From: Bacteroidales bacterium | GTDB taxonomy: Bacteria; Bacteroidota; Bacteroidia; Bacteroidales; GCA-2748055 | Assembly (NCBI GenBank): GCA_021738565.1 | Contig: JAIPBT010000019.1 | Location: 1 to 64,000, forward strand | Length of the DNA: 64,000 nucleotides | Reading direction: 5' to 3' | Shown here: in pieces, positions 1 through 8,016 of the stretch | Layout: each line of letters begins with the position of its first letter | Position numbering within the stretch: the first letter of the stretch is position 1 | Position numbers and translations under genes: made by a program | Notes under the pieces: model-generated | Database searches by the model: none | Told to the model about the DNA's origin: nothing | What the model saw: the letters and a program-made list of their open reading frames with translations, nothing else

Positions 1-120
1 ATTTCAATACGTCAAAGAACATTTTGGCAAGATACACTGAAAATTGAATCCACAATATATAAGGTAACCCCGGTTTCGTTCAACACAAAGCACATATTTG
101 GCTATCGCCAAAAACGATGC

Positions 121-261
121 TTAATTGTTGGTGAGCTCAATGTAGGTGTACCTTGCCTCTGCAGGCTTGGCCTCTGAGATCACCACAGACTTGATGGTGT
201 CCTGTGCATACAGGAAACCACCAATCATTAGCAAGCTAACGAGAAGTAATTTTAGTCTCAT
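121..261 (-). pseudogene. Short secreted ORF, possible broken lamin-tail-domain gene
   Basis: A 46-residue reading frame from the ATG at 261. It opens with a clear signal peptide (MRLKLLL, a hydrophobic run, then Ala-Gln at about residue 20) and continues with VVISEA...YIELTNN before a TAA stop. The mature part resembles the first strand of lamin-tail (LTD) domains, which normally run on for about 100 residues, so I infer a truncated or nonsense-mutated gene. Beyond the stop I could not follow the domain in any frame. An upstream extension to 360 exists but would bury the signal peptide, so the ATG at 261 is preferred. Confidence 0.4.
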
Positions 262-672
262 AGTAGTTTCGTTTAAATTTATAAATTGGTTATTAAAGAA
301 TTTTAAGTGTGCCCAATATAGTAAAAATTCAAATAATCCGAAACAGGTAAGCCAAATCAATTGTTTTTTAACAAAATTATTTTTTGATCAAACAATGAGA
401 TTCTGACATTACTAAATCCTCCATTTGAGCAAATATGCAGAGAAAATTTTTTGCAGGATTTAATTATTTAATTGATTAATAATATTTTACAAGGTAAAAT
501 CAACTGACTTTTTTAGGCAGAAACAAGCACAGAATTGGCAACTCATATAAACATTGGTTTGATATTTTAATTATTTAGAATTTTTATAAATAATTTACAG
601 GAAACAGCAAATTTCCAGTGTTTATCTAAGACAGGCTAAGGGTTAAACAAAAGAAGCCGGCTCATAAGAACA
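262..672. other. AT-rich intergenic stretch
   Basis: About 410 bases between the 5' end of the short secreted ORF and the 3' end of the oxidoreductase gene on the same strand. It is strongly AT-rich with poly-T and poly-A runs. I see no gene, no clear hairpin terminator and no exact TAnnTTTG promoter. Confidence 0.5.
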
Positions 673-2052
673 CTATTTCACAGCCGTAGTGGTGATGAAA
701 TATTTCACAAGCATTTGTTCAATTTCCCATTCAGGCAGCTCTCCCGATTCCAGGTATTTTAGGAACCTGTTCATAACCTGTGAAAAGTGGGCCTCATGCC
801 CCGACCGGTATTTGTTGGGAATATTAAGGCGCCATACGCCCTCACCCAATGTTTCCATTGCGATCCCGGGGTATTTCTCATTAAGAACCTCTTTATAATA
901 TACCTGCAAATTCACGCTGAAAATCTCTTCCAGTGAAGGATCCTTCAAATGTATGTATAGCTCAGGCTTATAATTTTGCTCCGGGCCCTGTTGTATGACC
1001 AGGTCGGATATGGTTCCCTGCATGATCGAATAGTGGGTATCTCCCGCACCATCAGGCGCCCTGAATTTCCATTCGACACTGACCTTTGCATGGATCCCGT
1101 CAATTACCAAATTTAGTGCATTGTTGGAAGGGACCTTCAATGTATCCCCGGAAATACAGGGAGCCATGTAACCGGGATATGTTTCCATTCCAGTAACCTG
1201 CCTGAACTGAGTCGGCAAGAGGTCGGTGGTCCATCGCCTGGAGGATATGAATTCTACGGAGTCCGTAACCGGCAGCTTTTCATCCGGGAATGCCTCCCAT
1301 AGAATAAGATCCACCAGGTGTGTCCCCACATCGGCTATTGCCTCCCCTTGCTGGGTAATATCGAAGAACCAGGCAGGTCGCTGCAGGGGCGTTCCCGATA
1401 CATACTTAAAGAAATGGTGAACCGACTCCTTGGTAATGGCAGGTTCTTCAAATGAGCCTTGCTGCAATTCCCCAAAGATACTGGCTTGTTCGCTTAATGC
1501 TTTCTGAAGCATGGTGGTGATCTCGAAACGCTCGGTCATGATATCGTACAGCAACACATGGTTCCTTTTCGCAATGTCAAACGCCTGCCTGAGCAGTTCA
1601 TAATCTGCTGTATCAATGGCCATGGGCTTATCTGAAAGCACATGCATACCTGCTTTTATGCATGATAATATGTACTCCGTTTTGTTCATGTTGTTCCCTG
1701 CCAGCACCACAAGGTCACCGTGTTCCTCTGCAAGCATCTTCTCAAAAAAATCTTCCCCTGTATACACCCGGATATTCCAGTGGGTCGGGTTCTCTACTCT
1801 TGAATTATATGCATCGATCCGTTTCAGATAGTCATTCAGTTCCATCCCCGCGGGGGCATAAACATACACTGTGCTGTCGATCATGGGGTACATCTGCTTT
1901 TGTACAAGCGCAGCATGGAAATGTCCCGGGTTCAGCACCACCATCGTTAATTTGTCCCTGCTTGCCATTTCTTTATCGGACTTGTTGCTGCAACTCAATA
2001 ACAAAGGTCCAATAAATAAAAAAGTGAGCAGACGGAGAAGTGATTTTTGCAT
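673..2052 (-). CDS. Gfo/Idh/MocA-family oxidoreductase, lipoprotein
   Basis: A 459-residue member of the NAD(P)-dependent Gfo/Idh/MocA family. The N-terminus is a lipoprotein signal with the lipobox LLLSC, acylated Cys at residue 21, so the protein is probably anchored facing the periplasm. The usual glycine-rich nucleotide loop is replaced by LNPGHFHAAL (about residues 40-49), a divergent loop. The catalytic Lys-Pro pair is present as DKP (141-143), and DVGTHLVD lies in the C-terminal domain. It is the last gene of the minus-strand series and follows a second family member after 121 bp. The substrate is unknown; the ThuA/DUF6807 context suggests sugar or glycoside oxidation. Family call is firm, function is inference. 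Confidence 0.85.
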   Translation of the reverse strand: MQKSLLRLLTFLFIGPLLLSCSNKSDKEMASRDKLTMVVLNPGHFHAALVQKQMYPMIDSTVYVYAPAGMELNDYLKRIDAYNSRVENPTHWNIRVYTGEDFFEKMLAEEHGDLVVLAGNNMNKTEYILSCIKAGMHVLSDKPMAIDTADYELLRQAFDIAKRNHVLLYDIMTERFEITTMLQKALSEQASIFGELQQGSFEEPAITKESVHHFFKYVSGTPLQRPAWFFDITQQGEAIADVGTHLVDLILWEAFPDEKLPVTDSVEFISSRRWTTDLLPTQFRQVTGMETYPGYMAPCISGDTLKVPSNNALNLVIDGIHAKVSVEWKFRAPDGAGDTHYSIMQGTISDLVIQQGPEQNYKPELYIHLKDPSLEEIFSVNLQVYYKEVLNEKYPGIAMETLGEGVWRLNIPNKYRSGHEAHFSQVMNRFLKYLESGELPEWEIEQMLVKYFITTTAVK

Positions 2053-2173
2053 AGTTTTAAATGATAATACTTTAAATACAGGTTCAATATTTATTCCTCT
2101 TGTATGTCGTTTTTTGGTTACACAGAGGACCTTAGAGAAATTAGAGGTTCACAGAGATTACTGTTTCACGGGC

Positions 2174-3556
2174 TCAAAGGTTTGGAAGGTTCATATGTTC
2201 CAGTCCGTAGGGGGCCCTGTCGGGTCTGTCGAGCATGGCATTGGCCGCTTCGCTGTTTGTAAAAACCTCTTTTACAGGATCGTATTTCAGTTTTCCCGGC
2301 AATTTCATGGCAATATGACTGATCAGGCAGGTGGAACATGCCCGGTGCCCCTGTTCAACAGGAGATACTGGTTCTTTCCTGTTTTTTATACAATCCAGCC
2401 AGTTTCCGTGCTGCTCCCCGCTCCTGTAAAGGTGGATCTCATTTTCACCAATCTCTGAGCTTAACAGTTCCGGAGCACTGGCATCCAGCGCCTTGCTGTT
2501 TTCAGCCTGTGCCACGGGATCGCTTGCGGTGGCCTGGTAATTCCCCCTTGAAACGAAGATCCATCCTTCGGTACCTTCGTATCTGATGCCATTGGTATAA
2601 CCTCCGCTGATCAGCATTTCAATGCCGTTCCCATACATTGCCTTTACCATGAAATCCCCGTGTACGTCCCACATCCCCGATCGCGGGAATTGTGCAACCG
2701 CCTCAACTTCAACAGGTGTGGTGTGTTCCGTATCCATGCCCCAGTTGGCAGAATCAATGTGGTGCTGTCCCCATCCCGTGATCATCCCGGCACCGAACTG
2801 TTCACACCGCAGCCATCCCGGACGGCTGTAATCTTGCTGTGGGTGTACCCTTGTTTCCGTGTAATACACCTCCGGTGTGGAACCAAGCCACATGTCGTAA
2901 TCCAGGTTAGGGGGTACGGGTATCTCACTGGTTTCAGGTCCGGGAGGATCGCCCGGCAGGCCGATCTTAACCGTATGCAGTTTACCGATGCGTCCGTTCC
3001 GGACCAGCTCGGCAGCGATCCTGAACTGCGGTGAAGAGCGCTGCTGCGTACCCATTTGCAGGATAACACCCTTTTTCCGTACGATATCACTCAATATCCT
3101 GCCTTCCCTGATGGTCAGCGAAGTAGGTTTCTGCAGGTAGATGTCCTTGCCTGCAAGGGCAGCTTCCACCGCGGGTTGTGCATGCCAGTGATCGGGTGTG
3201 CTGATGATCACCGCGTCGATTCGGCTGCTGTTGATCAAATCACTGAAAGTTTCGTAGATGCGGGTATCCGCATACCTCTGCTTGCCGGTCTTTTTGGCAT
3301 AAAAAGCATCGATGAATTTTTTTCCGTCAGCGGCCCTTTTGGAGTCCACATCACAAACCCCGACTACCTGCGCACTTTCATATTTCATTGTCTCAGGCAG
3401 GTCGTGCGAGCGTGCGATCCGCCCGAAACCAATCTGACCGATCTGGATCCTGTTGCTGGGAGCTGATTTCCCAAAAACTGTTGAAGGCACCACTGCAGGC
3501 ATGGCAAACACGCCTGCACCCACTGCTGCCGATCTGATGAATTTACGTCGTTTCAT
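2174..3556 (-). CDS. Gfo/Idh/MocA-family oxidoreductase, Tat-exported
   Basis: A 460-residue family member with a twin-arginine signal: KRRKFIRSAAVGAG is followed by a hydrophobic stretch to about residue 30. Tat export fits a protein that folds around NAD(P) in the cytoplasm first. The Rossmann loop reads IGQIGFGRIA (about 39-48) and the Lys-Pro motif is YLQKPT, with Gln in place of the common Glu. The length matches the secreted Bacteroidota/Planctomycetota subfamily. It starts with ATG at 3556 and lies downstream of the ThuA-like gene, separated by a minisatellite and a small inserted repeat. Likely acts with the neighbouring oxidoreductase on a sugar ring; substrate not determinable. Confidence 0.88.
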   Translation of the reverse strand: MKRRKFIRSAAVGAGVFAMPAVVPSTVFGKSAPSNRIQIGQIGFGRIARSHDLPETMKYESAQVVGVCDVDSKRAADGKKFIDAFYAKKTGKQRYADTRIYETFSDLINSSRIDAVIISTPDHWHAQPAVEAALAGKDIYLQKPTSLTIREGRILSDIVRKKGVILQMGTQQRSSPQFRIAAELVRNGRIGKLHTVKIGLPGDPPGPETSEIPVPPNLDYDMWLGSTPEVYYTETRVHPQQDYSRPGWLRCEQFGAGMITGWGQHHIDSANWGMDTEHTTPVEVEAVAQFPRSGMWDVHGDFMVKAMYGNGIEMLISGGYTNGIRYEGTEGWIFVSRGNYQATASDPVAQAENSKALDASAPELLSSEIGENEIHLYRSGEQHGNWLDCIKNRKEPVSPVEQGHRACSTCLISHIAMKLPGKLKYDPVKEVFTNSEAANAMLDRPDRAPYGLEHMNLPNL

Positions 3557-3640
3557 AGTTATTTGGTGTTCTGTTTCTTATATCTATAGCAATATAGTAA
3601 TTTTTTTTAGGTGCTAAATTATTCCTCATGCAATTAAATA

Positions 3641-3687
3641 GTGGCTGTAAGAAAACTTCAAAAAATCTGTAGTTTTCGTGCAAGCAC
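3641..3687. mobile_element. 47-bp GTG...CAC miniature element with TAAATA direct repeats
   Basis: Ends GTGGCTGTAAGAAAAC and GTTTTCGTGCAAGCAC are imperfect inverted repeats, 12 of 16 matching. The element is flanked by perfect 6-bp direct repeats TAAATA (3635-3640 and 3688-3693), as expected of a target-site duplication. The ends match the element after crtB at 20547. It lies in the spacer 85 bp upstream of an oxidoreductase gene. Confidence 0.65.
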
Positions 3688-3734
3688 TAAATAAATTCAG
3701 GTACTATCATAGATAAACTGCGAAATAGATAGTT

Positions 3735-3817
3735 ACACGGAGAACCACAGAGATGGAGAATCACGGAGCTGAATTTCTCAGAGAAACTCAGCGTTTTCTC
3801 CATGAAACTCCGTGCAA
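3735..3817. repeat. CACGGAG/CACAGAG dispersed simple repeat
   Basis: A run of variants of cacggaga and cacagaga, partly inverted, ending in ctccgtgcaac. Related stretches occur at about 2118-2164 and 11040-11080. All lie between genes. I read this as low-complexity spacer repeat rather than coding sequence. Confidence 0.45.
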
Positions 3818-3920
3818 CAATTTCTGTCGAACCGACAAACGGAATGCCGCGTTTCTGCTTCAGCGGTATCTGCGAGAACCCAAACATCACTGCGTTTGCG
3901 CTTGCGCAATCTGCGAGAAC

Positions 3921-4108
3921 CGTCTAACTGTCGAACCGTCACACCGCCGAACTGTCGAACTGTCGAACTGTCGAACTGTCGAACCGCCGAACTGTCGAAC
4001 TGTCGAACTGTCGAACCGTCGAACTGTCGAACTGTCGAACTGTCGAACCGTCGAACTGTCGAACCGTCGAACTGTCGAACCGTCACACCGCCGAACTGTC
4101 TCACTGAC
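3921..4108. repeat. 9-bp minisatellite (CTGTCGAAC / CGTCGAACC units)
   Basis: About twenty imperfect tandem copies of a 9-bp unit, alternating CTGTCGAAC with CCGTCGAAC and CCGCCGAAC, ending a few bases before the stop codon of the ThuA-like gene. Because the unit is a multiple of three and lacks stops, several frames on both strands stay open and give spurious ORFs with repeating RQFDSSTV or NCRTVELS peptides. Related units recur at 4926-4972, 13768-13794 and 14033-14072. Confidence 0.9.
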
Positions 4109-4111
4109 AAA

Positions 4112-4870
4112 CTATTCCTCCAGCATCCACCTGATCCCTCCTTCCAGGTGTTTCCTGAAATTTGCATCATTGTAGTATTCAATCTTGTGGCCCAGCGCCG
4201 TAAAAAACACTTTGCTGCCTTCAAAAGTATGGTACCACGCCAGTGGAAACTGCTCTCCGAATACGTAGCCCGGGTATTCCGATTTCTGATCATCCTCAAC
4301 TGTGGCGAGGTCTGCCACCAGCAATACATGAATGGCTGGGTTCAGGTAATCGGAGTAATAACATTCGTCTTCCCATTTCCATATTGCCGGCAGGTGTTTC
4401 GTGGAAAGGTGCCCGGGATCGATCACATTGATATCAAATTCCTGCAGCTCCGGATGCCTCACAAACCTGCCCCCGATCATCTGCCTGAACCAAGGCCAGT
4501 CGCGTTCCGAAGCATTGGCGGAGTGCACTCCCATAAAGGCTTTTCCCGACCTGATGTATGCCTGGAAATTGTCCCTCTGCTCCTGGGTCAGGAACGCCTT
4601 ATTGTTGGAATTCGAGAATATGATCCCGTCAAATTCCATAAGCCTCCTCCTGTTCTCAAAAACGGAGGGGTCGTCGGAGTGCTCCGTCGCAACCCCCATT
4701 TCTTCACAGATCTCGTTGAGTGCTTTCACACTTGCTTCAATATTGTCATGAACATACCCCTCCCCGTTGCGAGTGTAGATCAGTATTGATTTTCCATCCG
4801 GGTTTTGCGCGTTTGTATTGACAGCTGTCATCGTCATGATTGTAATGATCAGTACTACTAATTTTTTCAT
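4112..4870 (-). CDS. ThuA-like domain protein, exported
   Basis: A 252-residue protein with a Sec signal peptide (MKKLVVLIITIMTM, cleavage near Ala-Gln at 21-22) and a single ThuA-like, glutamine-amidotransferase-fold domain. Typical signatures are GVHSANASERDWPWF in the middle and WYHTFEGSKVFF followed by TALGH near the C-terminus. ThuA-like proteins occur with Gfo/Idh oxidoreductases, and some have been linked to 3-keto sugar or glycoside metabolism. It lies 55 bp downstream of the DUF6807 gene and probably shares its transcript. The 3' end abuts a minisatellite. The family call is strong; the reaction here is unproven. Confidence 0.88.
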   Translation of the reverse strand: MKKLVVLIITIMTMTAVNTNAQNPDGKSILIYTRNGEGYVHDNIEASVKALNEICEEMGVATEHSDDPSVFENRRRLMEFDGIIFSNSNNKAFLTQEQRDNFQAYIRSGKAFMGVHSANASERDWPWFRQMIGGRFVRHPELQEFDINVIDPGHLSTKHLPAIWKWEDECYYSDYLNPAIHVLLVADLATVEDDQKSEYPGYVFGEQFPLAWYHTFEGSKVFFTALGHKIEYYNDANFRKHLEGGIRWMLEE

Positions 4871-4924
4871 TCTTTAAGGTTTAAATTTTTCATATCTTTT
4901 TCTCCGTTCTTCATCATTCTATAT

Positions 4925-6226
4925 TCAGTGAGACGGTGAGACAGTGAGGCGGTGAGACAGTGAGGCGGTTCGATATTCGCTCTGGCTCCCGGCTTCCGGC
5001 TGATAGGCAAAACTGTTCCAGTACAATTCAGCCTCCTCCCGTGTCATGGAACCGTCAAAAACGACCATCCTGTATTTCAAAATATTATCTACCCCCGGAA
5101 TGATAAGCCAGTCGTTGTGCCTGATGGGGCAGAACTCAAAAAACAGCTGTCCGCCGTTGCTGTCGGGCGGCCATACACGCATCGGCTCCGGATGTTCCCT
5201 GTTGTCGGGATGACTCAGGAACAAAATTCCTGAACGGCCCTCATCAACAGAAGAGACACCTTCGACAATACACCAGCGTGCCCGCGTTCCGTCTGCATCC
5301 GCCCTGTCATTTCCTTCCGAGGTTAATACGGTACATGTTTCATTGTTCCACTTTTCTGTGGCCCTGAAACCGATCCCTCCCCCGTAGCGGTAGGCGTCAA
5401 AAAGTATTGTATCCCGGATTACATTCCGGAATGTTGAGGTAAGGTCAAGGAGATACCTGCCGTTCTTTTTCTCCCAGTACCTGACATCCCAGAATTCATC
5501 CATGGTGACCAGGGAATCAAACCCGCCAATATCGAAGGCAATGTGCTCCTGCAACGCGGTAAAAGCACCATAAACCGGTCCTGAAGAGCTCGTCAGGACA
5601 TCCATGGTCCTTACTGTCCCCTGGCCCTTCCCCAGGTTCCAGTAATCGATCTCCTTTCCGTTGATATGGGTCTTGGTCCACGGATTCCATATCCCGTAAT
5701 GGTGGTAATGATCCGGCGGCTGTATCCTTGTGAGCACCTCTCCCCCCGGGGAAAAAAGCGGGTGGATGTATGCAGAACGCCTGAATATGCGGTCCACTCC
5801 TTCCGGCGGCATTTTTTCACTCTTCCTGTAGCGAAGTATCTCTTCGCTGCCCTGGATGACTACCAACTCATCACTGTCCTGCCCGATCTTTATATCATAC
5901 ACGGATCCTGACCTGTTTTTCCTGGTTCCCCTGATCATGAATTGTCTCGTTTCCCCTGGATTTAATTCTCCTTCCATGACAAACCAGATGGCAGGTTCCG
6001 GGGAATCCATGTCGTACTGAAATAAGATCTCCCGGGTTCCGGATTCGCTCACTTCCGAAAGCCGGATCCCTTCAGGAATTTCATCAAATAGGGCCGCCAG
6101 ATTGATCCTGACCGGGCAGTCATAAAAACCATGGTCAGCTGCATGGACTTGAAAACGGATGGTTTCCTTTTCATTGCAGGAAACCAGGATTGACAATAAA
6201 AGAAGTACTGCTGCAATTGACCTCAT
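4925..6226 (-). CDS. DUF6807 (PmoA-like) family lipoprotein
   Basis: A 433-residue lipoprotein with lipobox SILVSC near residue 17. The core carries the family hallmark PPDHYHHYGIW and surrounding HPLFSPGGE, which places it in DUF6807, sometimes labelled PmoA-like; no methane-oxidation role is implied. Such proteins co-occur with Gfo/Idh and ThuA genes in carbohydrate loci. The start overlaps the stop of the upstream UroD-like gene by four bases (ATGA), suggesting translational coupling. The last ~15 residues (SLSHRLTVSPSH) are encoded by a tandem repeat at 4926-4972 related to the nearby minisatellite, so the natural C-terminus has probably been replaced or extended. Confidence 0.8.
   Translation of the reverse strand: MRSIAAVLLLLSILVSCNEKETIRFQVHAADHGFYDCPVRINLAALFDEIPEGIRLSEVSESGTREILFQYDMDSPEPAIWFVMEGELNPGETRQFMIRGTRKNRSGSVYDIKIGQDSDELVVIQGSEEILRYRKSEKMPPEGVDRIFRRSAYIHPLFSPGGEVLTRIQPPDHYHHYGIWNPWTKTHINGKEIDYWNLGKGQGTVRTMDVLTSSSGPVYGAFTALQEHIAFDIGGFDSLVTMDEFWDVRYWEKKNGRYLLDLTSTFRNVIRDTILFDAYRYGGGIGFRATEKWNNETCTVLTSEGNDRADADGTRARWCIVEGVSSVDEGRSGILFLSHPDNREHPEPMRVWPPDSNGGQLFFEFCPIRHNDWLIIPGVDNILKYRMVVFDGSMTREEAELYWNSFAYQPEAGSQSEYRTASLSHRLTVSPSH
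4926..4972. repeat. Tandem repeat inside the 3' end of the DUF6807 gene
   Basis: On the minus strand the unit CGCCTCACTGTCTCAC occurs twice in tandem, followed by a partial copy containing the TGA stop. It belongs to the same simple-sequence family as the minisatellite at 3921-4108 and encodes the terminal residues of the upstream gene. Confidence 0.7.
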
Positions 6227-7257
6227 GCTGTTTTCTTTATGGTTTCGATAAAAGCAGTGATGTTTTCAGTTGGCACATCGGGGGGCATTCCTCCCCCGCA
6301 CGACCATACGATGCGGCTTTTATCGCTGGCTTCTTCCACCATTTTTTTTGTTTTTTCTGCTATTTCTTCCGGTTTTCCTGCTGCCAGGACATCCCTGGGA
6401 GGAAGGTTGCCCAGCAATGCAATCTCTTCACCTGCAAGTTCCCTGATCTCATTAATGCTGTGCTCAAAGCTGAAATTATAGAGGTTCACTCCCATTTTAT
6501 TGATAAAAGGTGTGCTCACCAATCCGTTGGCATCGTTGTGAAAAAACCTGATCTCCGCGTCAAAGGAATTGAATATTTCTTTTATATAGGGTACCGCATA
6601 GGCCTTTACCTCGGGCTCGGCTATGAACCCAACAATGTCATCAAGAAGAAGAATCCCCTCAATAGACGGAAAGACCTCTTTCTGGTACCGCAACCAGTCA
6701 ACCGAGAAATCCGTAATGATCCGCATGAACCTGTGGATCTCTTCTGGCTGCAGCATAATGGCCAGCATCAGTTCAGTGGTTCCCATCAGGAATGATGCAA
6801 TATTCAGGGGGCCGCGCGCAACCGCGAATTTGATCTCATGCCCCATTGCATTGATCTCAGGCTGCATGGCGGCCAGTCGCTGTATGATCAGGGGCAGCAG
6901 TCCGTCACTTTTAACATTGGGAACCCTGAGTTCCCTGATCTGCTCAACATCTGTGATGATCCTGTGTGCATCAGGCATCTGGTTGCTGTGCCAGACCGTT
7001 TTGGCGCCAAATGCCGACGGTTCCGTGCACATTCCGAATTCCGACCAGAACCCCGGAAGGAATATGGTATCCGGGAACGTCTCTATCACTTTCCTGTTGG
7101 CCTCCATCCATTTGCCTTCAGATCCGTAATAATCGAGGTGTGAGATATTGTACCAGCCGGGGATCCACGGACTGTCAATGATAAATCCTGTAACCGGTTT
7201 TCCTGTTTTCTTTCCATTGACCATATCTGTCAACAGCTTCCATTGTTCATTTGTCAT
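6223..7257 (-). CDS. Uroporphyrinogen decarboxylase-fold protein (MtaA/CmuA-like)
   Basis: The ATG at 7257 gives 344 residues beginning MTNEQWKLL; a longer frame to 7341 adds a peptide unlike the family and is not used. Family features are the C-terminal CGGGMPPDVPTENI and the internal FFHNDANG. It resembles the catabolic UroD branch (MtaA/CmuA-type, which act on methyl-corrinoid or sugar-related substrates in degradation loci) rather than HemE. It has no signal peptide, so it is cytoplasmic, unlike the four genes after it. Its stop overlaps the start of the DUF6807 gene by four bases. It is probably the first gene of the operon. Substrate unknown. Confidence 0.8.
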   Translation of the reverse strand: MTNEQWKLLTDMVNGKKTGKPVTGFIIDSPWIPGWYNISHLDYYGSEGKWMEANRKVIETFPDTIFLPGFWSEFGMCTEPSAFGAKTVWHSNQMPDAHRIITDVEQIRELRVPNVKSDGLLPLIIQRLAAMQPEINAMGHEIKFAVARGPLNIASFLMGTTELMLAIMLQPEEIHRFMRIITDFSVDWLRYQKEVFPSIEGILLLDDIVGFIAEPEVKAYAVPYIKEIFNSFDAEIRFFHNDANGLVSTPFINKMGVNLYNFSFEHSINEIRELAGEEIALLGNLPPRDVLAAGKPEEIAEKTKKMVEEASDKSRIVWSCGGGMPPDVPTENITAFIETIKKTA

Positions 7258-7359
7258 TGTGGTCTGTTCGTGATTTGTGGAATTTGAAAAATAATAAAAT
7301 ATGTCATTACAAGCAAAATTATCAGGGTGCGCAGAAAACAATCCTGGATTTTGTATGTG

Positions 7360-7530
7360 TTAAATTTTGCTTTCATATGCTTTCAGGCATGAGGGGCAGA
7401 GGCAATCGGTATATTCTTCCATGATCATTACCAGCTCTTTTTTATGGATCTGCACCTGTTCACACCAGCAATCTTTATTGCCTTCACAGGCAAAAGGGGT
7501 TCCGCATTTCTGACATATTTTCTGCGCCAT
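7360..7530 (-). CDS. Cysteine-rich CWC-family small protein
   Basis: A 56-residue ORF from the ATG at 7530 to the TAA at 7360. Eight cysteines occur as CQKCG, FAC, CWC and CLCPSC, matching the small cysteine-rich CWC family, presumably a zinc- or metal-binding protein. It starts two bases after the folB stop codon, so it is co-transcribed and probably translationally coupled. Function is unknown. Confidence 0.75.
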   Translation of the reverse strand: MAQKICQKCGTPFACEGNKDCWCEQVQIHKKELVMIMEEYTDCLCPSCLKAYESKI

Positions 7531-7532
7531 GG

Positions 7533-7886
7533 TCACCTCGTCATTCTGACACTTACATTTTTAATAGGACCTCCCATGGGGGGATTCATCTTTCGTATGG
7601 TAACAGTAACGGATTCAATACCATTTAATTCATTGTATATGGCATCCAGGATCCTCTTCCCGATGTTCTCAAGCAGGTTGGATGTATGCCGTTTCATTTC
7701 GTCTTTGACGACCCTGTAGGCAACCTGGTAATTCACGGCATCCTCCAGGGAATCCGATGCTGCCGGAACTTCCATGTCTGTCTCTATCTCAAGATCCACA
7801 AGGAACCGGTTGCCCACGATCTGCTCCTCCTTATAATGCCCGTGAAAAGCATAGAATTCCATTCCCTCTATCTTTATTTGTCCCAT
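7533..7886 (-). CDS. folB: Dihydroneopterin aldolase
   Basis: A 117-residue protein of normal FolB length. It catalyses retro-aldol cleavage of 7,8-dihydroneopterin in folate synthesis. Conserved segments are MEFYAFHGHYKEEQ (the FHG motif, with Glu at the pterin pocket), a central NY segment, and the C-terminal IRKMNPPMGG, containing the lysine and the PPM sequence typical of the family. It acts in the cytoplasm as an oligomer. It has its own spacer upstream (130 bp after the SatD-like gene) and is followed two bases later by the CWC gene. Confidence 0.93.
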   Translation of the reverse strand: MGQIKIEGMEFYAFHGHYKEEQIVGNRFLVDLEIETDMEVPAASDSLEDAVNYQVAYRVVKDEMKRHTSNLLENIGKRILDAIYNELNGIESVTVTIRKMNPPMGGPIKNVSVRMTR

Positions 7887-8016
7887 CTATTTAATTTTTA
7901 TGATCTACAATGTAATGATACCTGTAATGATCGCAAAAGAAAAAATCTCCCAAAAAGTGGGCAATGAGTAATTTGATTAAAATATCAATATGGTCCATAC
8001 TGCTTCATAAAATGTA

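Noticed and set aside
3921-4108. CRISPR-like repeat array
   Set aside because: Units are 9 bp and contiguous, with no unique spacers of 25-45 bp and no cas genes.
3753-4789. Long ORFs on both strands with repeated RQFDSSTV or NCRTVELS peptides
   Set aside because: They arise from the 9-bp minisatellite, which has no stop in several frames, and otherwise overlap the ThuA-like gene in the wrong frame.
7258-7341. N-terminal extension of the UroD-like protein
   Set aside because: The added residues do not resemble the family, which starts close to MTNEQWKLL.
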